This document shows positions 1 to 7,776 of a stretch of DNA of 25,923 nt, in pieces. Origin of the DNA: JAUNQW01 sp043424615 (GTDB taxonomy: Bacteria; Bacillota; Bacilli; Lactobacillales; Carnobacteriaceae_A); contig JBHWOX010000052.1 of NCBI GenBank assembly GCA_043424615.1, positions 1 through 25,923 of the forward strand, written 5' to 3'. How positions within the stretch are numbered: position 1 is the stretch's first letter; each line of letters starts with the position of its first letter. A model generated the notes under the pieces. The model did not search any database, was not told where the DNA came from, and was given only the letters and a program-made list of their open reading frames with translations. Position numbers and translations under genes: made by a program.

Positions 1-31
1 CCTCATTCATTTTTCTGGCTGATATCATTTA

Positions 32-68
32 TTGACCTGTGTGATTTACTGTTATATAGTGTTCTATA
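32..68 (+). promoter_or_regulatory. Promoter and possible operator of the gntR-ABC operon
   Basis: TTGACC at 32-37 and TATAGT at 55-60, with a 17-base spacer, form a good sigma-A-type promoter. An inverted repeat TATAG-tgtt-CTATA (55-68) overlaps the -10 box. YtrA-type GntR repressors usually control their own operon, so this repeat is a candidate autoregulatory operator; that role is inferred from position only. Confidence 0.6.
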
Positions 69-80
69 AGGAGCTCCGAT

Positions 81-464
81 ATGAAAATTATTTTGAGTCA
101 TCATTCCTCTGTTCCTCTTTATGAACAAATTAAAAAGGCCATTAAAGATAATATTTTAAAAGAAAAAGTGGTTGCAGGTGAGAAACTTCCCTCTGTTCGT
201 AATCTATCCAAAGATATAGGGGTAAGCATTCTGACGGTTAAAAAGGCTTATGATGAGCTTGAAGAAGAAGGGTTCATCGCATCCAGACAGGGGCTGGGGA
301 CTTTTGTTTCCACTGATGACAGGGGTTTGAAAAGAGAAGAAAAACAAAAAATTCTAGAAGATCATCTTTTGAAAGCTATTGAAATGTCTAAAGAAATTGA
401 ACTTTCTAAGGATGCGTTTTTTGACTTAGTTGAGTATTTGTATAAGGGAGACCAAAATGAATAA
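81..464 (+). CDS. GntR family (YtrA-like) transcriptional regulator
   Basis: This 127-residue protein has an N-terminal GntR winged helix-turn-helix (about residues 10-76), with the family pattern PLYEQIKKAI, LPSVRNLS, TVKKAYDELEEEG and GLGTFV. The short helical C-terminal tail has no FadR or aminotransferase effector domain, which is the YtrA subfamily plan. YtrA-type repressors typically sit first in an operon with ABC transporter genes and sense cell-envelope stress; the inducer here is unknown. The start has an AAGGAG site 8 bases upstream. The stop overlaps the ATG of the ABC ATPase gene, indicating translational coupling. Confidence 0.88.
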   Translation: MKIILSHHSSVPLYEQIKKAIKDNILKEKVVAGEKLPSVRNLSKDIGVSILTVKKAYDELEEEGFIASRQGLGTFVSTDDRGLKREEKQKILEDHLLKAIEMSKEIELSKDAFFDLVEYLYKGDQNE

Positions 465-1296
465 AGTTGAAGTTAACCATCTTTATAAGGAATTTAAGCA
501 CTTTACACTTGGTGAACTTTCATTTTCCATACCCAAAGGTTATATCACAGGTTTTATAGGAAAGAATGGAGCGGGTAAGACCACGGCCATCAAGGCTATT
601 TTATCTCTTCTTCATTATGAAGGTGATATTTTCATTGATGGCAAGCATGCGGAAAATTTCCATTACTTGCAAGACGTGGGCATTATTATGGATGATTCCT
701 TTTTATCTCAGGATTGGTCTTTAAATCTGGTAAATGAGGCCATGGCCATTGGTTATGAACATTGGCAGGAAGGTCAATTTTTTGATTATCTCAATCATTT
801 TGACCTGGACAGGGATGCCAAAGTGAAGGATTTATCCCGAGGAATGAAGATTAAACTCATGCTTTCTATTGCCCTTTCGCATGAGGCCAATCTCCTCATT
901 CTTGATGAACCTACTTCTGGCCTTGATCCAAGTATGCGTAGAGATTTAGCAGATTTGTTACAAGAATTTGTGTCAAATGAAGGAAACACGGTTTTATTCT
1001 CTACCCATATTACTCAGGATTTAGATAGGATTGCTGACTATATCATTTTTATCGATCAGGGAGAGATCGTTTTTTCTGATTTTATGGAAGCATTTCAAAA
1101 TAAATATGGGGTGGTCAAAGGCGGTTTGGAAGATTTGGAGATTTTAGAAGATGTGACGATCCTAGGGATGAAAAAGAATCAATATAATTTCGAAGCGTTA
1201 GTGGATCGGCATGATTTTAATGTGGATTCAGATGAACTCGTTTTTGAACATCCAAATATCGAAACGGTCATGGTTTTATATGGGAGAGATGCTTGA
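457..1296 (+). CDS. ABC transporter ATP-binding protein
   Basis: A 279-residue cytoplasmic ABC ATPase that should power the membrane protein encoded next. Walker A GKNGAGKTT lies at residues 35-43, signature LSRGM at 126-130, Walker B LLILDEP at 146-152 and the H-loop histidine at 184. The C-terminal 80 residues are divergent, as in ATPases of the YtrB/BcrA type. The ATG at 457 is preferred over an upstream in-frame codon at 430, because GGGAG lies just before it and it overlaps the stop of the GntR gene (ATGAATAA). The 3' end overlaps the permease start. The transported substrate cannot be told from sequence; GntR-linked systems of this kind are often tied to antimicrobial-peptide or envelope stress. 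Confidence 0.9.
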   Translation: MNKVEVNHLYKEFKHFTLGELSFSIPKGYITGFIGKNGAGKTTAIKAILSLLHYEGDIFIDGKHAENFHYLQDVGIIMDDSFLSQDWSLNLVNEAMAIGYEHWQEGQFFDYLNHFDLDRDAKVKDLSRGMKIKLMLSIALSHEANLLILDEPTSGLDPSMRRDLADLLQEFVSNEGNTVLFSTHITQDLDRIADYIIFIDQGEIVFSDFMEAFQNKYGVVKGGLEDLEILEDVTILGMKKNQYNFEALVDRHDFNVDSDELVFEHPNIETVMVLYGRDA

Positions 1297-1940
1297 TGAA
1301 TGGAATTGGGAAAGTAGTCAAACTTGATCTGATATCTATTAAACCTTATTTTACTTTTAAAAATTTGCTCATTCTTTTATTATTGAGCGTACTATTTTAC
1401 TTCACAAGCAGCAATCCCCTCATGGTGATTTCTATGCCTTTGTTATTTTCAATGTTGTACTCTTCCTATCCTTTCATGGTTGGAGAAGAATCCGGTCTAG
1501 ATGCTCTTTATAGAATTTTTGGTATACAGCCTAAGGATGTTGTTTTAGGAAGATATTTCTCGTCAATATTCTTATTCATCCTGTCATCAGTGCTGGCTCT
1601 ATTGATATATTTTGGATTTTTTATTGTTGGCCAAGCAGGGTCTTTGGAAAATTTATTAATCACTTATTGGATATACTTTATTCTCTATAGTTTGATTGTT
1701 TCTTTCCAGTATCCGTTTTACTTTAAGCTGGGTTATAAAAGAGCTAAAATAGTAGCGATTTTTGGCATGTTTTTATTTGGAGCCATTGCGGGTGCAATCC
1801 TTTCTAATATGACTGAAAGCATGAGAGGCTTGCTGATGAATAGCACTCTCACAGTCGTCATCTCACTCAGCATTGTTCTGGTTATTCTTGCAGTCTCTAT
1901 TTTCATTTCTAACATCCTCTATAAAAACAAGGATTTTTAG
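1296..1940 (+). CDS. ABC-2 type transporter permease
   Basis: A 214-residue hydrophobic protein with about six membrane segments (around residues 20-38, 42-60, 85-110, 115-140, 150-172 and 185-208). It is the membrane partner of the preceding ATPase. Short permeases of this shape, with a SYPFMVGEE-like segment after the second helix, resemble the ABC2_membrane_5 family; I recognise the type, not a named protein. The ATG at 1296 overlaps the ATPase stop (TGATG); a TTG one codon upstream is a less likely start. It is the last gene of the operon and is followed at a distance by the terminator at 2081-2107. Confidence 0.8.
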   Translation: MNGIGKVVKLDLISIKPYFTFKNLLILLLLSVLFYFTSSNPLMVISMPLLFSMLYSSYPFMVGEESGLDALYRIFGIQPKDVVLGRYFSSIFLFILSSVLALLIYFGFFIVGQAGSLENLLITYWIYFILYSLIVSFQYPFYFKLGYKRAKIVAIFGMFLFGAIAGAILSNMTESMRGLLMNSTLTVVISLSIVLVILAVSIFISNILYKNKDF

Positions 1941-2080
1941 ACCGAGTTCAATTGCGTCCTTTTAAGAATTCAGTGGTTCAATAGAGGAGAAGGGATTGAA
2001 AATCTAAGGTTGCCAAAAATCAATACTTCTGCTCATATTTCATAACTTTTGCCTATAATAAATTTATAAAACCATCTCAG

Positions 2081-2107
2081 AGGAAGTGTATTCACTTCCT
2101 TTTTTTT
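2081..2107 (+). terminator. Intrinsic terminator of the gntR-ABC operon
   Basis: Perfect 8-bp stem AGGAAGTG/CACTTCCT with a TATT loop, followed by a run of T. It lies 140 bases beyond the permease stop. Confidence 0.85.
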
Positions 2108-2110
2108 GTT

Positions 2111-2153
2111 AAAAAAGTCAAAAAAATAAAGACCGGAGCAAGCTCCCGTCTTT
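2111..2153 (-). terminator. Intrinsic terminator of the metal-sensor gene
   Basis: The hairpin AAAGAC-c-GGAGC...GCTCC-c-GTCTTT (2128-2153) has one C/C mismatch. Read on the minus strand it is followed by a T-rich tract (2127-2111). It sits just beyond the stop of the minus-strand repressor gene. Confidence 0.7.
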
Positions 2154-2187
2154 CTTCAAAGCTATAAAATGATGCGATTGAAGTTTT

Positions 2188-2490
2188 TTATGACTCTCCA
2201 TCGTTGGAATGGTCAAGCATTTCTTTGAGAATGACGAACACATGAGTGTCGTCCAGGCTATAGAGATTGCTACGTCCTTGCCGTTCATATTTTACCAGGC
2301 GGGCCTCCTTCAGCTTGGCCAGCTGATGGGAGAGAGCCGACTGCTCAACACCTAATTGCTGGCTGAGGTCTTTGACTCTTAATGCTTCTTTCTTCAATGC
2401 GAAAAGTATTTTAAGGCGGGTGGGATCCGCTAGCATTTTAAACATTTGAGTCATGCTTTCAATATTTTGGTCTTTAATTGGTTCTGTCAT
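2188..2490 (-). CDS. ArsR/SmtB family metal-sensing repressor (CzrA-like, Zn/Co type)
   Basis: A 100-residue winged-helix repressor. The DNA-reading helix region VEQSALSHQLAKLKEA (about residues 48-63) is typical of the family. There is no cysteine metal site in helix 3. Instead, helix 5 carries Asp81, His83, His94 and Asp97, with the spacing of the zinc/cobalt site of SmtB and CzrA (D-x-H, then H 11 residues on, then an acidic residue 3 further). Such proteins leave DNA when zinc or cobalt binds. It is divergent from a metal-exporting P-type ATPase 144 bases away, which it very probably represses. The start has an AAAGGA site. Confidence 0.88.
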   Translation of the reverse strand: MTEPIKDQNIESMTQMFKMLADPTRLKILFALKKEALRVKDLSQQLGVEQSALSHQLAKLKEARLVKYERQGRSNLYSLDDTHVFVILKEMLDHSNDGES

Positions 2491-2552
2491 GTCTACCGTC
2501 CTTTACTCATTAATCTAATTGTAACGATTTTAAAAAAGATATTCAAACTTCC

Positions 2553-2602
2553 TTGACACAGCCTTCTATTTTTATATAATGAATATGTAATCATATGAAC
2601 GA
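2553..2602 (+). promoter_or_regulatory. Promoter and likely operator of the metal-exporting ATPase
   Basis: TTGACA (2553-2558) and TATAAT (2575-2580) are consensus boxes with a 16-base spacer. Just downstream, ATATG-taat-CATAT (2583-2596) runs into CATATGAAC (2592-2600), which resembles the ATATGAAC half-site of SmtB/CzrA operators. Repressor binding here would block transcription start. The operator assignment is inferred. Confidence 0.65.
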
Positions 2603-2634
2603 ACAATCATCAATTAAAGAAAGAAGGATGAAAA

Positions 2635-4545
2635 ATGACTAGCCAAACAGATATAAAGATGGCAAGTAAAGACTCCACCAACGACCACCATCATGGTAAG
2701 GGACCCCTAGTTGCTTATTTCATTGGTCTAGCTTTCGCTGTTCTTGCCTTTTTATTGCCTGCACATTTAAGCCCATTAAAAAATATCTTGTTCATTTTAT
2801 CTACCTTAGCGGCGGGATACCATGCTGTGATTCTGGAAGGAATCCAGGACACCATCCAAGAGAGTCGCAAAAAAGGAAGATTTAGCCCTAACGCTCATGT
2901 CCTCATGGGATTAGCCGCTCTGGGCTCAGCCTTGCTGGGACAGTTTTGGGAAGCTTGCTTGTTAATTCTCATCTTTGCAGGGGCTCATTTCTTGGAAGAG
3001 TATGCAGAAAATCGTAGTAAAGCTGAAATTAAGAATTTGCTGGCCATGAATCCGAACCAAGCCCGCCTGATTCAAGAAGACGGTCAAACCATCCAAGTTC
3101 CCGTGGAAACATTAAAAATCGGTGACAAGCTTCAAGTGCTGAATGGTGACCAAGTGCCCGTCGATGGGGTGGTTTTAAGTGGTCAAGCCTTTATTGATGA
3201 ATCAGCTATCAATGGTGAAAGTTTGCCACAGGAAAAAGAAGTTGGAGACTCTGTTTTTGCTGCAACCAAAAATGGGTCGCGTTCATTCACCATGGAAGTG
3301 ACCAAAGAAAGCCAGGACAGTGTCTTTGCCTCCATTCTTGAATTGGTCAATCAAAACGATCAAAATAAAAATAAAGCCGCTCATTTTATTGATAAGTATG
3401 AAAGCTCTTATGTGAATATCGTGATTCTCTTATGCTTAGCTTTTGCTCTTCTCATGCCTTTATTATTTTCATGGTCTTTTAGCCAAAGCATCCAGACCAG
3501 CCTCACGCTGTTGGTGGCGGCTTCCCCTTGTGCCTTGGCTGCTGCCAGTGTTTCTGCTTCCTTGTCGGCCATGAGTCAATTGGCTAGAAAAGGGGTCTTA
3601 TCTAAAGGCTCAGCTTTCTTATCTTCCATGGGGGATATTAAAGCCATTGCGTTTGATAAAACAGGAACCTTAACTCAGGGCCAGCCTGAAATCGTTGGGG
3701 ATTATTTTGTTGATGATGGTAATCGTCAATCCATGATTGATATCGTACTCGCCATGGAAAAAGAATCCAGCCATCCTTTGGCCCACGCTTTTTTAAATCA
3801 ATATCATATGACTGAAGAAGTTGAACTTGAGATTGAAAATATAGTCGGTCAAGGTCTTTCTGCCAAGGATGCAAGGGACAACTATCAGATCGCCAAACCT
3901 TCAGTCTTTGATCAGGTGCCAGAAGCTATTCAGCTAAAAAGAGACGAGTGGGAGAAACAGGGCTGTACCTGTGTTTACTTTGCTAAAAATGGTCAAGTCT
4001 ACGCTGTTTTTGCCCTCCTCGACAAGCTAAAAGAGGAAGCTTATGACGTGATGGCTTACTTAAAAGAACAAAATATTCATGCGGTAATGATTTCTGGGGA
4101 TAGCCAGCAAACGGTGGCCGCCTTAGCTACAGAATTAGGAATGGATGAATTTCAAGCCGGTGTCATGCCAGAAGATAAGTCAGCTTATATTGAAAAGATT
4201 CAAGAAAAATATGGCGCCACTGCCATGGTGGGGGATGGGATCAATGATGCGCCTGCCTTGGTTCAAGCTGATGTGGGCATTGCCATGGGACAAGGGACAG
4301 ATATTGCTGTAGATGTGTCTGACCTGGTCTTGATGCAAAATCAACTGGAAAAATTAGTTTTGATCCAGCAAGTGGGTAAAAAAATGAACCGCATTATTTT
4401 GCAGAACATCCTCTTTGCCCTCCTGGTTGTCGGCTATCTGGTGATTTCAACCCTCTTCTCATGGTCGAATCTCAGCCTTAACATCATTTTTCATGAAGCG
4501 TCAACCCTGATTGTTATCTTGAATGGTTTGAGATTATTGAGATAG
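2635..4545 (+). CDS. P1B-4 type metal-exporting P-type ATPase (ZosA/PfeT/CoaT-like)
   Basis: A 636-residue membrane pump that uses ATP to move divalent metal out of the cell. The TGES-like actuator motif appears as NGESLPQE, the phosphorylated aspartate is Asp341 in DKTGTLT, the nucleotide-binding domain has SSHPLA, and the hinge has GDGINDAP. The metal site in the sixth membrane helix is Ser-Pro-Cys (297-299) rather than Cys-Pro-Cys. The last helix carries HEAST (620-624). SPC plus HEG(G/S)T defines the P1B-4 group, which handles cobalt, iron(II) or zinc; here alanine replaces the usual glycine. The N-terminus has no metal-binding domain, only a DHHH cluster at residues 17-20. The divergent SmtB/CzrA-type repressor supports zinc or cobalt efflux. 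Confidence 0.9.
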   Translation: MTSQTDIKMASKDSTNDHHHGKGPLVAYFIGLAFAVLAFLLPAHLSPLKNILFILSTLAAGYHAVILEGIQDTIQESRKKGRFSPNAHVLMGLAALGSALLGQFWEACLLILIFAGAHFLEEYAENRSKAEIKNLLAMNPNQARLIQEDGQTIQVPVETLKIGDKLQVLNGDQVPVDGVVLSGQAFIDESAINGESLPQEKEVGDSVFAATKNGSRSFTMEVTKESQDSVFASILELVNQNDQNKNKAAHFIDKYESSYVNIVILLCLAFALLMPLLFSWSFSQSIQTSLTLLVAASPCALAAASVSASLSAMSQLARKGVLSKGSAFLSSMGDIKAIAFDKTGTLTQGQPEIVGDYFVDDGNRQSMIDIVLAMEKESSHPLAHAFLNQYHMTEEVELEIENIVGQGLSAKDARDNYQIAKPSVFDQVPEAIQLKRDEWEKQGCTCVYFAKNGQVYAVFALLDKLKEEAYDVMAYLKEQNIHAVMISGDSQQTVAALATELGMDEFQAGVMPEDKSAYIEKIQEKYGATAMVGDGINDAPALVQADVGIAMGQGTDIAVDVSDLVLMQNQLEKLVLIQQVGKKMNRIILQNILFALLVVGYLVISTLFSWSNLSLNIIFHEASTLIVILNGLRLLR

Positions 4546-4566
4546 TTTCACTCTTAAAAAATTGGT

Positions 4567-4602
4567 AAAGGCATTTAAGTGGACAGACTTAAGTGCCTTT
4601 TT
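4567..4602 (+). terminator. Intrinsic terminator after the P-type ATPase gene
   Basis: A 13-bp stem, AAAGGCATTTAAG with CTTAAGTGCCTTT (one G-T pair), has an 8-base loop and ends in T residues. Confidence 0.8.
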
Positions 4603-4630
4603 AATTACCATTTTCCCTCTCTTTCTAGCA

Positions 4631-4639
4631 TGCTATAAT
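4631..4639 (+). promoter_or_regulatory. Extended -10 promoter
   Basis: TGC-TATAAT forms an extended -10 element about 33 bases before the ATG at 4672. There is no convincing -35 box. Confidence 0.5.
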
Positions 4640-4671
4640 AGGGAAGAAAATGAAAAGGGGAGGGATGCAGA

Positions 4672-5192
4672 ATGTACTTGTTAGTTGCTTATCAGGGAGA
4701 TGAACGGACAGACCTTGCTTTATTTAGCAGTGAAAAAGACGGCCAAGATTGTCTGAAACAACTCTCAGCCTATGTGCAAGAAGAAGTGGACGGCTTTCTT
4801 TATGAATATTTGAAAGTGGACCAACTGCCTTTTTATACAGAAATAGAGTGGCGAGGCCAAAAATTACCTCTTAGCCGCTATATGTTTCCCTTGGATACAG
4901 ACATTGATCTATTCTGGAAAAAATTCCGTTTTTTTCCCAGGAAGGAGAAGGGATCTTAGATGGGGTCAGCCGCATCGATGCTTATTCTGTCGAAAATTCC
5001 CAGCTAAAAGAACATTTAGAAAAAAGAGAAGCTTTTTATGACCAACGCAAAAAGGAATTGGAAGACCAGGGCTTTGAAGTCAGTCGTGCCTTCTTAGGTT
5101 CAGAAGATGGGGAGGCAGTGCTTTATCGAAAACATGCGGGTGAAGAGTGGATGATAGATAGTCATTTAGACCTTTATGAGCTCTATGAATAA
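4672..5192 (+). pseudogene. Unknown protein gene interrupted by a -1 frameshift
   Basis: The first frame starts at an ATG with a GGGGAGGG site and reads 95 codons to a stop at 4957-4959. From about 4923 the -1 frame stays open to 5192 and looks coding: it encodes DGVSRIDAYSVEN, then a charged helix and DSHLDLYELYE. It has no start codon of its own with a ribosome binding site near its beginning. The two frames join naturally at a run of seven T (4929-4935), giving a soluble acidic protein of about 173 residues. In the first frame the run reads as T TTT TTT, a perfect -1 slippery heptamer. It may be a real indel, a sequencing error or programmed frameshifting. I do not recognise the family. 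Confidence 0.65.
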
Positions 5193-5244
5193 GACTCATG
5201 AGCCCGTGTTTTTTGAATATAAGGGGTTACTTTTCCGGAATCAT

Positions 5245-5273
5245 TTGTAGATTAGCAGTCTCTTCAGTAAAAT
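5245..5273 (+). promoter_or_regulatory. Possible promoter of the aminotransferase gene
   Basis: TTGTAG (5245-5250) and TAAAAT (5268-5273) with a 17-base spacer lie 38 bases before the start codon. The boxes match the consensus only moderately. Confidence 0.45.
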
Positions 5274-5310
5274 AAATAACAAGCACAATAAAAAAAGATA
5301 GGTGGGTATT

Positions 5311-6510
5311 ATGGAATTTTCTAATCGTATTCAACAAATCAAGACGTCTCCTATTCGTTCATTAAATGCTTATGCGCAAGCGGCGCGTGATCGCGGGCTG
5401 GAAGTCATCCCTTTGAATATCGGCCAGCCCGATTTACCAACGCCGGATGAATTTTTTGAAGCGGTCCACAATTATCCCAGTGATGTTTTAGCTTATGAGG
5501 ATTCACGAGGCATGCCGGAAACCATTCGAGCCATGCAAGATTATTTTTCTTCTTTTGGTCAAGATTTCGAAGCGGAAGAAATTGTCATCAACAATGGGGC
5601 GAGTGAATCCTTGACTCATCTGATGTTGACACTCTTAGATACTGGTGATGAAATTTTAACCATTGAACCTTTTTACGCCAACTACGATTCTTTTGTGAAG
5701 ATTGCTGGAGGCCAATTGGTGGGGGTTCCAACCAATATTGAAGACAATTATCACATGCCTTCACTGGAAACTTTTGAGGCAAAAATCACCGACCGCACCA
5801 AGGCTATTTTATTATCTAATCCTTCTAACCCGACAGGTCGTGTGTATGATAAAGATGAAGTCGAAACCGTTATTGAAGTAGCCTTAAAACATGATTTATT
5901 CATTATCGCCGATGAAGTTTACCGTATTTTTAACTTTACTGACCGTCCTTTCTATTCCTTCGGGGATTATGACGAGGTCCGTGACCGGGTCATCCTTGTC
6001 GATAGTATTTCGAAAAAATACTCTGCCTGTGGGGCACGTATTGGAGCCATTGCATCCCATAACCAAGAACTTATGCAGCACTTGCTCCATCTTTGCCAAT
6101 CCCGCTTAGCGGTTTCAACTTTAGACCAGGTGGGAGCGGCGGCCATGATTGACCTGCCAGCCTCTTTTATTGAAAAAGAATGCCAGACCTATAACCAACG
6201 TCGCCAGACCATTTCCAAACGCCTGGCCGAGATTCCTGGCCTGGTTTTCCACGAACCGGAAGGTGCTTTTTATAATATCATCGGTTTACCCGTTGAAAAT
6301 GCTGAAGCATTCATTATTTGGATGTTGGAAAACATTGAAGTGGACGGTCGTACGCTCTTGATGACACCCGCCCATGCTTTTTACACCACACCTGGCCGAG
6401 GCTTGAATGAAGTTCGCCTCTCTTATTGCGTGAGTGAGGAAAAAATTGAACAAGCCATGGATATTTTAGAAGCAGCATTGGCAGCTTATCCCGGACGCTT
6501 AAACCATTAG
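5311..6510 (+). CDS. Pyridoxal-phosphate-dependent aminotransferase, class I/II (aspartate aminotransferase family)
   Basis: A 399-residue cytoplasmic enzyme that should transfer an amino group from an amino acid to a 2-oxo acid. Family landmarks are LNIGQPDLPTP (36-45), NNGASESL (94-101), NPSNPTG (170-176), DEVY (201-204) and the cofactor-lysine motif SISKKYSACGARIG (232-245), in which Lys235 should bind pyridoxal phosphate. The substrate-carboxylate arginine is in NEVRLSYC near the C-terminus. The length is normal. The ATG at 5311 is chosen because GGTGGG lies just upstream; a GTG three codons earlier overlaps that site. The gene appears to stand alone, so the precise substrate is open. Confidence 0.88.
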   Translation: MEFSNRIQQIKTSPIRSLNAYAQAARDRGLEVIPLNIGQPDLPTPDEFFEAVHNYPSDVLAYEDSRGMPETIRAMQDYFSSFGQDFEAEEIVINNGASESLTHLMLTLLDTGDEILTIEPFYANYDSFVKIAGGQLVGVPTNIEDNYHMPSLETFEAKITDRTKAILLSNPSNPTGRVYDKDEVETVIEVALKHDLFIIADEVYRIFNFTDRPFYSFGDYDEVRDRVILVDSISKKYSACGARIGAIASHNQELMQHLLHLCQSRLAVSTLDQVGAAAMIDLPASFIEKECQTYNQRRQTISKRLAEIPGLVFHEPEGAFYNIIGLPVENAEAFIIWMLENIEVDGRTLLMTPAHAFYTTPGRGLNEVRLSYCVSEEKIEQAMDILEAALAAYPGRLNH

Positions 6511-6628
6511 TCCGGTCTGTAAAGACAGTGAACGAAGCCTATTTGCTTGCTTGATCATTGTTTTTAAAAGTTGGATCTAAGACTTAAAATGAGATTGAAG
6601 GATATGTGCAGCTGCAAGGAGGCCAAAA

Positions 6629-7264
6629 ATGAAGCAATCCTTTCTTAGTGTTGTAGAGGGGACCTCATCAGAAACCGAGCAAAGGAAATCCATCTTTTTC
6701 TGCCATTTGAAAATGACGTTGACGGTCGAAGAAGCGGATGCCTTTATAAGAGAAATGAAGCGTAAGTATAAAGGCTACACCAATGCTTCCGCTTATATTG
6801 TGGGGCATTCTGGCGAACACCAACGGGCCAGAGACAATGGCGAACCTTCTGGCACTGCCGGCTTGCCCATATTAGAAGCACTAAAAAAACACCATCTGGT
6901 TAACACGACTGCAGTGGTCAGCCGTGAGTGGGGAGGGCAGTTGTTGGGAGCCAACCGCTTGAAAATTTACTATGGCGGGGCAGTGGATAAGGCCGTTGGA
7001 GAACTGGGCCTGGCAGAATGGCGTTTGCAACAAGCCATCCAGCTGACCATTCCTTATCATTTTTCAGGTCAAGTGGAAAACCATTTGAAAGAGTGGGAGT
7101 GGGTCAAACTTGACGATATGACCTACACCCAGGAGGTACTTTTTTATTGCCATGTGGATAAGGATGATTTAGACCGCTTCGAAAGCGAAGTGAATGACCT
7201 CACCAACGGCCAAGCCGATTTCAAACTTGGTCTAGAACAGTATGTTCCCTTTCCCTTAAATTAG
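6629..7264 (+). CDS. YigZ/IMPACT family protein (UPF0029)
   Basis: A 211-residue protein with the UPF0029 signature around DNGEPSGTAGLPIL (69-82), followed by REWGGQLLGANRLKIYYGGAV (residues 99-119). The second half has the small ferredoxin-like domain usual in YigZ/YvyE. Its biochemical role is not established; eukaryotic IMPACT proteins act on the Gcn1/Gcn2 pathway and bacterial relatives are suspected to touch translation. The RYFGG-x-LGAGGL stretch common in relatives is changed here to REWGGQLLGANRL. The start has an AAGGAGG site. The gene is transcribed alone and ends at a bidirectional terminator. Confidence 0.85.
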   Translation: MKQSFLSVVEGTSSETEQRKSIFFCHLKMTLTVEEADAFIREMKRKYKGYTNASAYIVGHSGEHQRARDNGEPSGTAGLPILEALKKHHLVNTTAVVSREWGGQLLGANRLKIYYGGAVDKAVGELGLAEWRLQQAIQLTIPYHFSGQVENHLKEWEWVKLDDMTYTQEVLFYCHVDKDDLDRFESEVNDLTNGQADFKLGLEQYVPFPLN

Positions 7265-7282
7265 ACCATTTATTTAAAATTT

Positions 7283-7321
7283 TAAAAGAAGCTATGATTG
7301 CTGTCATAGCTTCTTTTTTTT
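7283..7321. terminator. Bidirectional intrinsic terminator
   Basis: A perfect 11-bp stem, AGAAGCTATGA/TCATAGCTTCT, has a TTGCTG loop, T-rich on the plus side and TTTTAAAATTTT on the minus side. It serves the convergent YigZ and PhnA genes. Confidence 0.85.
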
Positions 7322-7323
7322 AA

Positions 7324-7668
7324 TTATTTAATCTTTTTGACGACCGATGATTTTAAGTAGACCTGACCAAAGCCTTTGATTTTTGCGGCGATGTCATGGT
7401 CATCAACCGGTTGGTCAAGTAAGCTAATGCCTTTGACCTTGGTGCCACGTTTGAGGGTATCTTTCCCTATGGTTAAATCAAGATTGATGCTGACATCATC
7501 ACCGTCTTGCAGTTCATTTCCTACCGCATCCAACACCAACTGTTCTTTTTCTGGTTCGGATGTTTTTTCTTCTTCAACTTCTGTCCAGCTATGGGCGCAT
7601 TCGGGGCAATGGAAAGCCATCCCGTCACTATAACCGTATTCACACTGACATTTGGGGCATTCAATCAT
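7324..7668 (-). CDS. PhnA/YjdM family zinc-ribbon protein
   Basis: A 114-residue protein with an N-terminal zinc ribbon (Cys4, Cys7, Cys21, Cys24, pattern CPKC...CPEC) joined by an acidic linker to a C-terminal beta domain containing LQDGDDVSINLDL, KRGTKVKGI and DHDIAAKIKGFG. This is the usual PhnA/YjdM layout; despite the historic name there is no good evidence that it breaks down phosphonates. The ATG at 7668 is chosen because AGAGGAGAG precedes it at proper spacing, and the upstream in-frame extension is not similar to the family. Confidence 0.88.
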   Translation of the reverse strand: MIECPKCQCEYGYSDGMAFHCPECAHSWTEVEEEKTSEPEKEQLVLDAVGNELQDGDDVSINLDLTIGKDTLKRGTKVKGISLLDQPVDDHDIAAKIKGFGQVYLKSSVVKKIK

Positions 7669-7776
7669 GCTAATTCTCTCCTCTTTCATTTTCTCTATCA
7701 TAGCGGAATGGTCGTCCACTTGCACGCTCTATCCCAAATGGCCCCTTTCACTGTTAAGAACTCACTCTCCAAATTT

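Noticed and set aside
2054..2107. TATAAT just upstream of the terminator at 2081-2107, suggesting a very short RNA.
   Set aside because: No -35 box at the right distance, and the product would be only about 40 bases; more likely just an A/T-rich operon end.
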